From: Opisthocomus hoazin
Lineage: Eukaryota; Chordata; Aves; Opisthocomiformes; Opisthocomidae
NCBI RefSeq assembly: GCF_030867145.1
Contig: NC_134415.1
Coordinates: forward strand, 6,240,417-6,304,416
Length of the DNA stretch: 64,000 nucleotides
Direction: 5' to 3'
Every line of letters starts with the position of its first letter. Positions within the stretch are counted from its first letter, which is position 1. The notes beneath the pieces were generated by a model, which ran no database searches, had not been told where the DNA came from, and worked only from the letters and a program-made list of their open reading frames with translations. Below, in pieces: positions 37,790 through 49,179 of the stretch. The translations under genes were made by a program, and so were the position numbers.

Positions 37790-38640
37790 GCTTTGCTGAA
37801 ATTCTTCTCGTGTCTCACAGGACAGGCTGTCCGTTCCCCGTAATTTTCCTGGACACCTCTTCACAGCACCTGTTCCAGTTTGAGGGCTTTCTGAAAATAG
37901 AGCTAACTGGAACTGTATACAGTATTCCAGATGAAGTTCCTCTGGTGCCTTTTTTACAGTGCTATTAGCATCATTTCCACCTCTTTTCTGTCCAATTTTT
38001 ACAAGAGTGTTTCACTCTGTTTGCATAACTTCTTCTCTCAGGGATCTCTGTGCGTGATGTCCTTAACTTCTGCAGCACTGGCAACACCCTCCAGCTTTCT
38101 GCTGCTGACAGATTTCATCACACATCAGTCATGTTTCACAACGCTCCTGGGTTTTTTATATCCAAACCGTCAGTAAGAATATTGAAAGCCCTAAGACTGG
38201 TCTTTGTGGAACCCCCTCATTCCAGCATGATAGCTTTCCAACATTACTTATCTTCTTCCCTTCAGGCAGTTCCTCAGCCCTTCAGAATTTGCCTACTAAT
38301 CTCCATCTTCTCCAGTATGCCTTTTAATTACCTAAGTAGTGACACTGAATCAAACGCTTTGCTGAAGTCCAATAGGTGAGACCTGCCATGCTTCCTCTGC
38401 CAAAGAGATTGGGTTATCGCATCTAAGAAAGATAATTGCTTAGTTTGGCACGATCTGGTTTTGAAAGACCCATCTTGCATTTTATCCTGTTTCCCAGCTG
38501 CTCATTACATGCAATTTGTAATTATTCATTCCTCTAAATTTGTTCTAAAGGTCTTAATATGCAGTTGGCAGATACCTGGTGAGGACGTGTTCTGTACACT
38601 TTCTCGTAAATCAGATACGGGGTTTTTGTGTGACCGATCT
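37790..38640 (-). mobile_element. Old CR1/L3-like LINE relic with reverse-transcriptase motif A
   Basis: On the minus strand, 38375-38331 translates to LLDFSKAFDSVSLL, which matches RT motif A (DFSKAFDxVS) of CR1-clade LINEs. The flanks read like diverged ORF2: a KTGSFKTRSCQTKQLSFLD-type segment lies on the upstream side. On the downstream side, plus-strand GTATTCCAGATGAAGTTCC and the TTTTTACAGTGCTATTAGC region correspond to the inverted RT C-terminal part. Stops and indels are numerous. It is clearly older than the other CR1 copies. The edges are approximate. Confidence 0.7.
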
Positions 38641-39577
38641 AAATAATACGCTATGCCTGCTTGTGTTTTCATCAGCTTTTAACACGGTCTATTTTTAATT
38701 CTTCATTTATCAGTCAGGTGAGTGCTTGCTCCTGAAGGTGTAGGCAGATTCACTGACCTTGTTCCGGACCTTCTGTACGAGCTTTATGTGTTTTCATCTA
38801 TTTTATACTTTAGTTCTCAGGTTGTGCGTTGTGTGAGCGCTTTATGCCTCCAGGCTCTGGGGAGAACGGGTTGTAAAATTTGCAAAGAGCTGCTTGGCTG
38901 ACTGTAGAATATAAAATTAGTGTTTGAAAGGGGAGGGCAAAACAGCCAGGGTAAATGCAGTGTTTCTCCTTGGAGTCACTCAGGTTCTTTGAGAGCTGCA
39001 GCGTTGCAGGAGCAACTCAATGTCAGGGGAACACAGGAGTTTGTTTTCGTCGGACGGGCGCTTTCCCTGCCAAGCTGGCAGCAGCTGTAGGCGAAGCCTT
39101 AACAGGGAAGCACTTTCATAGTGCCTGTGCTGGGAGGGGAGCCCTCCACCAGTGAACGAGTGACAGAACAAGTGACCTTCACCTTCTGATCTCCTTCCAT
39201 CACCTTTCTGCCATCTTTTTTTTTTTTTTCTTGTTTAGGGAACTCTTGTCATTTCTGAACTCCAGTAATATTCTTCACGGTGATCTTCGCAAGCCCTCCA
39301 AACATCTCTTCTCTTTTTCTTAGTTCCCGAGACGCTGGATGGCAGGGAACGCATGTACCCCCGAGGATCTGCGCATTGCAAGGGCAGAATTCACAAGGTG
39401 AAAAAAACAAGTATTGTGTAACACTCCGTTTCCCAGCGTGGCAAAGATAAGGTTTCCTTCAGTCCTCGAGGTGTTTCCCGCAGCCATTCTGAGGATCGCC
39501 TCCACAGCCTGCTCTGAGTTCTGGGAGATTCTGGAGGAATCCTGCATCAAGCCTCCATGGTTCAGGGGTCTAACATC
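38641..39577. other. Intergenic spacer, no gene recognised
   Basis: May include further decayed LINE sequence at the left end. A T-run lies at about 39219-39230. No exon is recognised. Confidence 0.4.
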
Positions 39578-40222
39578 TGAGCCAGCAGTGTGCCCTGGCT
39601 GCCAAGAAGGCCAATGGTCCCCTGGGGTGCATTAGGAGGAGTGTGGCCAGTAGGTCGAGGGAGGTTCTCCTTCCCCTCTACTCTGCCCTAGTGAGGCCCC
39701 ATCTGGAGTACTGTGTCCAGTGCTGGGATACCCAGTTCAAGAAAGATGAGGAGCTACTGGAGAGAGTCCAGAGAAGGGCTATGAGGATGATGAGGGGACT
39801 GGAACATCTCTCCTACGAGGAGAGGCTGAGGGAGCTGGGCTTGTTCAGCCTGAAGAAGAGAAGGCTGGGAGGGGACCTAATAAATGCTTATAAATATCTG
39901 CAGGGTGGGTGTCAGGAGGATGGGGCCAAGCTCTTTTCAGTGGTGCCCAGTGACAGGACAAGGGGCAACGGGCACAAACTGAAGCAGAGGAAGTTCCATC
40001 TGAACATGAGGAAGAACTTCCTCACTCTGAGGGTGACGGAGCCCTGGCCCAGGCTGCCCAGGGAGGTTGTGGATTCTCCTTCTCTGGAGATATTCAAGAT
40101 CCACCTGGACAAGGTCCTGTGCAGCCTGCTGTAGGTGACTCTGCTTTGGCAAGGGGTTGGACTAGATGACCCACAGAGGTCCCTTCCAACCCCTACCATT
40201 CTGTGATTCTGTGATTATGTGA
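39578..40222 (+). mobile_element. CR1 LINE fragment with intact-looking 163-codon ORF2 remnant
   Basis: Starts at TGAGCCAGCAGTGTGCCCTG and ends with ATTCTGTGATTCTGTGATTATGTG. The frame at 39643-40134 encodes uninterrupted ORF2 C-terminal sequence ([40 protein letters not shown]), which suggests a relatively young insertion. Confidence 0.95.
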
Positions 40223-42768
40223 TCTAGTGGGCTCTCCACCAGTGAGCTGAACCTCTGTATTTCATTCCCCATGGCAGGGGAGAGATTCCCTGAGGTTGGG
40301 CGTCTAACTCAACGACCCTCGTGGGGCACAGCCCAAGACAAGAGTGAGAGGGGATGCTGACGGCCAGCCTAGCGATAGCGTTTGCACATACACAAGTGAT
40401 CCTGGTGCTGGAGGGTGTGTTCCCCAGTCATGTGAGCAAACAGCCAAGAAAATATCTGTTTGCAAGGGCGAAGGGGAGGTCAGCGAGATGAGCGTGGCAA
40501 TGATTTGCGAGTGTGGGGCCCCACAATGTTCTCTCTATACAGGAGGATACAGGCATTAATAAGCCGGGAAAAGATAGCTATGGCCCTGTGGATTCAGAAA
40601 TACATCAAAACACTGCCTGCCTTTTAAATTCTATTTCAAATTCCCTGCAAACAGGCTAAAATTTCACTGCCGTGGGTATTTATGGGATGGCTGAGGCACA
40701 GTAATTCATGTTTTGAAGGGCGCTGCCTACTTGTCCTTGAGATGTTGCTGGCACGTGTCCAGTCTAATCCACTTCTCACGCTGCCAGGTACGTAAGGCAG
40801 ATGTCTCTCATCATCCACCAGTCCTATCCCAGACCAGTCCCTTGAAGATATTCAAGCTGCTGACTTGCGATTTTGCTGCTTTAGTCATTCTTGCGTTTCC
40901 TCGCGTTCCTCAGGGTCACCGTCTCTTCTTTCATGTTGAACCAGGGCTTGTTGAAGGACCTGGTTATCTGGCACTCTCCAAACACGGCCAAGGTCAATCT
41001 GTTTTTTCCACTGTACTGTTTGTACAGCTGTGGGTAATCATGCAGGCTCTGAAATCTCAGCATTCCTTTTGCTCTCTGGCTGCTTTATGATCACTGTCCC
41101 CCGCAGGCATCTGCACTGAAAGCACTTTGATTTCTGGGGAACAGACATGTTCTTCCAAGACTTCAACTTGTACAGGTGTATGTGTAATGTGTTTTTAATA
41201 GCGGTGGCTCAACAGAGCTTACAGGGAAGCTTAGCGTTGATGCTGATGACTTCCATGTGGGATGTGTTCTTGTCATGGTAACAAAGAAAAGATTCCACTT
41301 GTTTTGATATCCTATTCTTAGACCGGTGAGTAGAGACGTGCATGCCGTGTATTTGTATCCTCAAAAGCCCCCTGCTCCAAGCTTACTCTGTGTTGTGTAT
41401 TATTACCCTTATGTAGCCCATGGTAAAGTTAGAAACCATTAATAAAGGCATGTAGCATTAAAAAGGCATTGGGATTAATGTTTCAGTTATTACAGTTTTC
41501 TAAATGAGTACTGATTCTCTGGGATTTGTTGATATAAATAGATATTCCTGGAGGACAGGCAAATAAAAACTTCATGCTGACTTTCTAAAGGTGGAGTTAT
41601 AAATGCATGTCAAACCTTTATTAGTTTGCTCTCTGGGGCCGTTGCACTGTGACAGAGCTATAAAATGTTCAGTCTGTATCGAGCGCAGTTTTATCATGAT
41701 TTCAGTTTTGCGGTCAGAGCTGAGCACACAGCAGAGCAGTCAGGGAGAGCAGGGCCAGAATTCTGGAGACACCTGGTCAAGTAAGAGGCTATGACCCGAT
41801 CACAGCGTTGGCAGGTGTATGGGAGCTTTAGCAAGGTGGTTTTCGGTCTTACTGTCCTCAGCATCTTCAAGGTCATCACCCATGACATAAAATTACATTC
41901 TTAGACTAATACCTCTTGACAAAGTCTTGTCCAGCTCATTTTCAATGGACAAAGGTCTGTAGCACTACTGTACTTCACACCTACTTCTCTTTAATTCTTT
42001 CTTTTGATGCAGCTCTGTATAGGACCTGCCTCAAACCCCCCCTCCCCAAGTCCCAACATAAACCTCCTGGTTTCCATGCCTGGACCAACATCTCTTTATC
42101 TTTCTGCAGAGTATGAGAAGGCTCACGAGCCTCCTGTGGCACCAGGTAGCAGACAAAGTCTGTTAGTGTGATGCCAAGACATTGCTCCTAGAGCACCCGG
42201 GTACAAAAAGGCAGAACCAGCTCTGTATCAGCATTGAAACGACAAGGTGAAACCTGATCAGTACTGGTCACCATGACCCTGTGGAGCAGAAGAAACCTGG
42301 ATGAAAGCAGCAGCTAGGTGCGGGAAGGTATAAAGCTCTGTGGGAAGGTCGATGGAAGACCACCAACAGACTTTGAAGCAAAGGCTTCTTCAACACAAAC
42401 CTGTAACTGGTACCCCCTGCTCCTGACCCCTCGTAATATGATTAGCATAACTAATGCCATTATGGCAAACGGCCGTTCTCCGTGACCAAGCTGGTCACGT
42501 CTCAGTCCCCTTTCCCCTCCTCATCAGGCCTGGAAGGTTTTGCGCACCGGGCAGATTTCTTCTCTCCCTATCAGCCTCATGGTTCCCGGGTGCCAGGCTG
42601 ACGCTGCCCTCCTTACCAGCCTGGTACTGATACTGCAAGCCAGGTATTAAGACTTGACCTGATCGGCAGAGGGTCCAGGTGATTAGGAACCGCAAGCTAA
42701 CCTGTGCTACAAATTTTGTGCTATGCTACTTGTAAAACTGTGCTACACTGATTCTGGTTATAAAAATC
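40223..42768. other. Intergenic DNA, no gene recognised
   Basis: AT-rich to moderate DNA with no exon I recognise. The segment about 42120-42765 has a different feel: repeated CTGTGCTAC / TTTGTGCTATGCTACTTG blocks near 42700-42760, and pieces such as GACCTGATCGGCAGAGGGTCC. It could be an unidentified LTR, but I cannot place its ends. Confidence 0.35.
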
Positions 42769-43432
42769 CTGGAGGCTGAGGGGGGACCTTATTGCTCTCT
42801 ACAACTACAGAATCACAGAACCACAGAACGGTAGGGGCTGGAAGGGACCTCTGTGGGTCATCTAGTCCATCCCCCTGCCGAAGCAGGGTCACCTACAGTA
42901 GGCTGTAGAGGACCTTGTCCAGGTGGGTCTTGAATATCTCCAGAGAAGGAGACTCCACAGCCTCCCTGGGCAGCCTGGTCCAGTGCTCCGTCATCCTCAG
43001 AGTGAAGAAGTTCTTCCTCATGTGCACAAGGAACTCCCTGTGCTTCAGTTTGTGCCCACTGCCCCTCGTCCTGTCGCTGGGCACCACTGAAAAGAGCTTG
43101 GCCCCATCACCTACCTGAAAGGAGGTTGTGGTGAGGCAGGGGTTGGTCTCTTCTGCCAAGTAACCAGCGATAGGATGAGAGGCGATGGCCTCAGGTTGCA
43201 TCAGGGGAGGTTCAGTTTGGGTATTAGGAAAAATTTCTTCACTGCAAGAGTGGTCAGGCATTGGACCAGGCTGCCCAGGGCAGTGGTGGAGTCCCCATCC
43301 CTGGAGGGGTTCAAAAACCGTGTAGATGTGGCACTTCAGGACATGGTTTAGTAGGAATAGTGGTGCTGGGTGGATGGTTGGACTCGATGATCGTAGAGGT
43401 CTTTTCCAACCTATGACTCTATGATTCTATAA
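42769..43432 (+). mobile_element. Older CR1 copy split by a younger CR1 insertion
   Basis: The left part (42769-42808) reads GAGGCTGAGGGGGGACCTTA through CTACAACTAC. The right part resumes at 43111 with CTACCTGAAAGGAGGTTGTG and continues to TATGACTCTATGATTCTAT. Together these are continuous CR1 of the ATTCTATG-tail subfamily. The gap between the parts is exactly the opposite-strand CR1 at 42809-43110. Confidence 0.9.
42809..43110 (-). mobile_element. Younger CR1 3' fragment inserted into an older CR1
   Basis: Tail AGAATCACAGAACCACAGAA, then GGGGCTGGAAGGGACCTCTG and the usual body, ending at CTTGGCCCCATCAC. The host CR1 sequence CTAC is present on both sides (42805-42808 and 43111-43114), consistent with a 4-bp target-site duplication or microhomology. 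Confidence 0.92.
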
Positions 43433-46400
43433 AATTGTATGCTATGCTGATCATAACATTCTGTTAAAAACCCAAGGCTTTAATTATATCTACAACTTAG
43501 TGCCGTTATCATTCTGCTGAGTATCTCTGTAGTGTTGGGTGACAAAACTCCTTTCACGTAAAACCTCTCCTGGCCCAGCTGGGAACAAATCACCTAGAAG
43601 AAGTCCCATGCAAATATCTGGTGGAGGTGCAGTTATTTTTGGAGCCGGGGAACCAGATTTACTCCGGTATAAAGATATCAAATAGCTCATTCTCCGACCT
43701 AATAAAAAGCAACAGATGGCTCTTCCGCTGTGCATTGTGGAAAGGGTCTACCAAGAGAAGTGGTCAACCATGGAGAAAAGAGAGTCTGACAAAGCCAGAG
43801 AAGGTCTCTGAGGCCAGCAGTACCAGCAGAGCTCCTGCTCAGGGGGGGTACTTGTTAATCTCCATTATTTTTTCCCCTTAATCACCACAGCCTCTAATGC
43901 CAGCGTTGCAGAAGCCGGAGGGTTTTGCACCGAAGCGTGTAGGAGGGATGGGTATTTAGTTTGTTTCTTTATCCCGCAGAACAAGGGAAGCTTCTTGTTG
44001 GGGTTTGGAGCCTGTCACTGGGAGTGGTTAATACGAGGCGTGCACGATAGCTTATGGGAAGAAGGTTCCCGTAACCCGTCATTTCTTGTGTGGGTGTGTT
44101 TTGCCCTGGAGCAACCTTAACTGCTTTTTAACAGAACATTTTTGGTGGGAATTGTTAGGAAAGCATTTCTCTAACTACCTGAGCCTTGCTGTGTTTTTTT
44201 GGCCCTACCTATACCGCAGCATAAAATATTCTGTACATTGGGAATTCTCAAGACCTGATAGTCATCTCAATGGCACCCAATTTAAACAGAGTTATTCCCG
44301 ATTTACATTGGCATGAGTGAGGGCTTTCCATATATAATGTAATATTTTGCCTCTCATGTAGACGTAAACATCGTTCTCAGACTCCTTCTTACAGTGGATT
44401 AACTGCAGATGAATCAGATATGAACTCTTTTGCTAAGAGCCATCACCTCCAAACTGCAGCACTGAAGAGGACCAAGAGGGTGGAGGAGAATACCTGTTTG
44501 GCACTGCTTATCCAGGGGGTACTGAGGGCCGCAGGTACCAAAAGGATCTGAGACTCTTCAGGATCGGTGGGGTTCAGACGAGAGACTTAGGCATATGTAC
44601 AAAAAAAATGTAAATTCTGCTGTTACGCAACCGGGTTTACCATTTCTGATGAGAACTGCTCCTTCAGGCTCCCTCACTTTTGCGACTCCCATAGCTGAAG
44701 GAAATGTTTTGGGCTTGCTTTGTTTGCAGCCCTTACTCCACCAGCATCTTCTCCTAAACTACAACTGTAACTTTAGCCTGTACCTTTTCTTTGTCCTGCC
44801 ACTATGGCAGAAAAGCCCAGCAGTTCGTCGAGTGGGCCAGACTGAAGCAGCCAGAGATATGAAGGATCTTATTATGATTTGCAAGGGGCTCAGGCACAGA
44901 GAGGGGCACGGGAGAGATGAGGGAGAAACATCAGTCTCCACGCTTTGCTTCTACTGCATTAAGGGTGTTGGTGTTGGTGTAGATGCAGAATAAAGATATT
45001 CTCACCTTGAATTCCTCCAAAGCAATCCTTTCATGTGGTTGTCTCGGCAGAACGAGATCTTTATGAAATAGCCAGCACACCCACCCAGACATAAGCCTGG
45101 CACCAACTGTTCATGTTTAGAAACAAACTTTCCCCATGGGTACATTATTCATAGCCGGTCACTTGCCAGCTTTCCCTTGCAAGGTATAAACTAAACATTA
45201 GGAATAAAGGCAACGCACATGGGTCTCTTCCCCCCTCCCCCAGCTGGATGTTGCAGCAAGCCTGTAGGTTCTCTCTCTCCTCTTTTCCATTCGCTCATTT
45301 ACAGGTTGGCTAAATCGATGGCACGTTCCCAAAGTCTTCCCGCCGACCCCCTCAAAGGCTGGACCGTCGGGGGTTAGCGCTTGGGAGGATCCTGCCACTT
45401 CCAAGAGAAATCCCAAATTCAACTGAAAAACATGCGCCGCTTCCAAACGTTATTCCAGGAAAAGAGGAAATCATCCTCCCGATCCATCCGGCCAAAAGAC
45501 TGTGGGCATCTCCGTTGCCTGAGAAACATAACAGGTTGTTGTTATAACAACTAGCGACCAGCTGACCTCCCGCTTCCTTTCGCCAGCCAGCTGCAAAACT
45601 CCTCGCTCGCTAACAGTCTCCAACTGAACATCTGACCCCGGTTTATGCAACTCCCCTGTGGCCGTTTCGTAAGCTTTTTTGTCACTTCAGTTCACTCAGT
45701 TGTTTGTTGAAAGCATTCACAGTTACACGGGCTGATGCGAACGCTGCGGTGTGACAGACAGCCCTATGGTTAAGCCCTTCATCTCCACGGCAACCTCGCA
45801 GCCTTGCTCTAAGGGTGCGTCGTGTCATGAGATAAAACGGAAACCAAAAGGATACGCGGAGAGGATTCCAGCTCTATCTACCCACAGTGCTGTTGCTTTA
45901 GCAGAGAGTCATTCCCAGGCTGGTTAGGGCATCGCAAAGACAGCGTTTGTCTCTAGAGCTACACAAGCCCTATGGATCCGTGAGGAGCACGCTGTGAGCT
46001 CTGCCAGTAAACCCAGGGATCTTACACAGTTCCCGAAGAGCGACATTGAAATGATTGAGGGCATGAAGATACGGTGACGCCACGGAGATACGGTGACGCC
46101 ACGCCACTTGGGCCGTGCCTCTGCACAGCTCCGTGACTTGAAGCTGCAGGTGTTGAAGCAGCTTCGCTGGTGTGGTGGTCCCCGAGTCGGCCCGGCCACC
46201 GCTCCTATGTCTGCCCTTCACAGTCGATCGTAGACTCGGGCTTTTCCAGAGAAGGAAAGGTTCATTCTCCACTCCCCTGAGCATCAAGGCGGTCTCTGCA
46301 GCACAGCAAAAGCCTCACTGAAGAATATTGTGTAGGAGTGTTATTAAAGTAGGTCATTGCCCAAAGCGGCAGACTTCAGGGGTAAAATGAATGAAGAAGT

Positions 46401-46794
46401 TCCTCCCTCCCGCAGTGGTTGTTTTCAGCTGATCTGCCCGCTCAGAAGGGCACAGATCATATCTGGTCCACATACTCATGCTCTGTCCTCACAACCACAA
46501 GTCTTAAAAACCACTTTTATTCCATATGAAAGCTGAGTTACCGACTTTGTCTTAGGATCTGGAGCACAGCCTTATGCAACATCTCCGTATGACCTTAGAT
46601 TTCTGAGAAAAACTTGTCGGTTTGTTGTTGGTTTGTTTGGGTTTTTTGCCCTACCCAAAATCATTGCACCTCTTTTCTGTTGCCATTTACTCCCTCCAAA
46701 TGTTGCTATTCCTCCTTCACACTTGTGCAGGTGGCATTCTCTTCAGGCATAAAGAAAACATGACTGGAAGAGGAGGGGGAAAGATACGATTATC
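43433..46794. other. Intergenic DNA, no gene recognised
   Basis: No recognised repeat or exon. A small tandem duplication at about 46064-46103 repeats a GATACGGTGACGCCACG unit twice. Open frames up to about 130 codons (44595-44993 +) have no motif. Confidence 0.45.
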
Positions 46795-46843
46795 ACCCAC
46801 AGAGGTCCCTTCCAACCCCTACCATTCTGTGATTCTGTGATTA
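46795..46843 (+). mobile_element. CR1 3' terminal stub (~49 bp)
   Basis: Only the last CR1 block (ACCCACAGAGGTCCCTTCC) and the tail CATTCTGTGATTCTGTGATT remain. It is one of the shortest CR1 insertions possible. Confidence 0.9.
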
Positions 46844-48147
46844 CCAGCTAGAAGCAAGGGAAAGATCTTGCAAATAACCTGTTGCCAAAGTTTAACACTG
46901 CCACATTTAAATTGATTGTCTCAGAAAGAAAAACCAGTTCTTATTCAGGACAGCGTCTCAGGGATGTCAAGCAAGCTGTTGAGCGCCTCTGGGCACGTGC
47001 AGAGTGTCACCGAATCTAACAGAAATCAGTGGAAGACCAAACCTCCACTCCCCAGAGCTGGCAGACAAATTCTCCACTGCTGGGAAACATTCGAATGCCA
47101 GCGCTCTTTCCACTACCCTGCGACGCTGACACGACCAAAACCACTCCGCTTTTTATCCAAATAGCTGCCAAGAACGGGGAAATAGCGCAGGTAAAAATAA
47201 AAAAGGATGTTTCCAAAAGCAGTTTTGTACACCTTCTAAAACAACAGGCTGTGCTTAAATGTGTGCAGCGATAACACTGACACAAATCACTCCATGTTCT
47301 GATTTTGCTACGGAGAAAGCAGAAAGCTCCCGTGCGGCTGGCAGGGCAGCAACCAAGCTGTTGCACAGCCCAACGTGCAGATCGGACCTGAGGGAGCTCT
47401 GCCAGATCCTCTTTGTTTTTCAAATGTGATTAACATCTGTTTTCTTAGATTAGGAAATTGGAGAGAGGTTTTATGTTACGCTTCTGAATAATTTTGAACA
47501 CTGCACGACAAAGCCATGTGTTCTAGGTGTATGGAAATACCAGGTTCTAGCAACTCCTGCTTGGCTGCTTAGAGAGCCTTTAGAGCTCATGGTCAAAGCT
47601 TTACTCCACTGCTATCGGACTGGGGTGATTTATTGTCCTCCTGAATCTGTTGACAGATTCACCTGGTATTCAACTTTGCTAATAGCTGTATTTGTTGATT
47701 TGTTAAACACAAAGGCCTGAGCCAGGGCTGGGCTGGGCTCTGCTAAGGCTGGGCTCTGCAGCGTTTGCATCTCACAGCTGGGCTTATCTGGTTTCTAGTA
47801 AAGGTGCAAGTTCCACCCAAATTTTTTTTTTCCCTAGTCAGGATGTTTATAATCACTCCTGGAGACTCTTTCCCCCTGTCACATAGGATCGACCAATTGA
47901 CCAACAGATTAAAAAATTATTAAGGGTGGGGAGGAAGGACAGACACACATGCACACCCACAGACAAAGGCTGTGAGCGCTCCGCCTTTGTGCTCCTATGG
48001 GTTTTGTTTTCTTGGGAATCCGGCTACTAAACCACGCAGCAGCTGTGACAAGAAATGAAATCTGGCAGCAGAGCCACAGGACTGGCGATTTGCGAGCCCC
48101 TTGCTCTGGCGATTTGCACACGTGGTTTGAAGATCCGGTAGGAAAAA
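46844..48147. other. Intergenic DNA, no gene recognised
   Basis: Contains a short GGGCTGGGCT-rich patch at about 47722-47765. I see no exon. Confidence 0.4.
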
Positions 48148-48236
48148 CAGAATCACAGAATGGTAGGGGTTGGAACGGACCTCTGGGGGTCATCTAGTCC
48201 AACCCCCCTGCCGAAGCAGGGTCACCTACAGCAGGC
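48148..48236 (-). mobile_element. Very short CR1 3' fragment (~89 bp) abutting an LTR
   Basis: Tail CAGAATCACAGAATGGTAGG, last block, then a stop at GGGTCACCTACAGCAGGC. The next base begins the TGTAA terminus of the LTR, so the CR1 may have been truncated by the retroviral element or may have had its usual short 5' end there. Confidence 0.93.
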
Positions 48237-48921
48237 TGTAAACCTAACAGTACAATGTATACTGTTAAGCAGGGATTCTTTATTGCGGCGCTGGGCACAT
48301 GGGGGATTTCTCCTCCAAACGTGCGCACCAGACGCCCTGTTGCTTCAGGTTAAATAGAATCACACATGTAAATATTCATTATATTTCTCGGAACTAATTA
48401 GCATATGTAAATATCTTTCACGCATGTCTGTTAGCATCTTTGGGTGGTCTTCGGGGGTCCCAAGCTGAAGGCCCATCCTCTTCATCATGCTGTTCACTGA
48501 TTGACATCTGTTTCTGCACAGACTCAGTTCCAGGATCACGTCCATCACGTCCTTCAGGGTGTTTTGCTCCGGTCTTGTTGCTGTCTTGGTGCCTCCTTAT
48601 CTCTGTAGCTTGGCACATTTGCCCTCCGAAGGCCGAGCTGTCTGGAGTAGAATTATTTAGGAGTCTCTTTTATCCCAAATTATCCCAATTATTTGCTGAG
48701 AACCAAGACCACTTTTGTTTCACTTAATTATTTTGTCTGACGACTAAGGGATAGCTTGTGCCCATGTCCTTCCACTGCATTCCTTAATGAGAAAACAGGG
48801 ATTAGTGTAACAGTTACATCATTAGATCACTATGCATGCAGAAATACAAGTTACAGTACTAAAGACTACTAAAAACTAGAAAATATTAAGGCTTTTTTGT
48901 TATAGTTTCACGTTTCTTACA
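48237..48921 (-). mobile_element. Avian endogenous retrovirus LTR with inverted termini, minus orientation
   Basis: Bounded by 5'-TGTAA (48237) and TTACA-3' (48921), the inverted TG...CA termini expected of an LTR. The landmark plus-strand sequence GATTCTTTATTGCGGCGCTG (an inverted AATAAAG polyadenylation signal) occurs in many avian LTRs. Immediately beyond the right end, the minus strand reads AGAGGGGAT, a polypurine tract, so this is the 3' LTR of a minus-strand provirus whose internal region is almost wholly lost. No TSD is evident. It ends about 740 bp upstream of the TSNAX start codon. Confidence 0.75.
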
Positions 48922-48945
48922 ATCCCCTCTATCATTGTGTCGCTT
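48922..48945 (-). other. Polypurine tract remnant of the provirus
   Basis: On the minus strand the bases directly before the LTR read GATAGAGGGGAT. This fits the plus-strand primer site of a retrovirus, which always abuts the 3' LTR. Further internal sequence toward 48980 is unrecognisable. Confidence 0.55.
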
Positions 48946-49179
48946 TCTTAAACACGTCGGAGGAGCCCACTCGCGCCAACTCCCCAGCGGAGGAGACACC
49001 GGGCCTCACCAGGCCTGACAAAGCCTAAGGTGCAGAATAACCGGTGGAGCTGGCGGCCCCAGGGCCAGGTCAGCAATCCCCAGCTCCCTCAGGGCCCTGT
49101 CTCCCTGCCTGCAGGCCGGGGGCCGCCATTTTCCCCTGGGAGAGAATCCCTTCGCCTTTCTCTCCCGGATCTGTCAGAT

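Noticed and set aside
42120-42765. Possible further LTR next to the nested CR1
   Set aside because: The sequence has an LTR-like feel, but no TG...CA ends, polyadenylation signal or duplicated target site could be placed.
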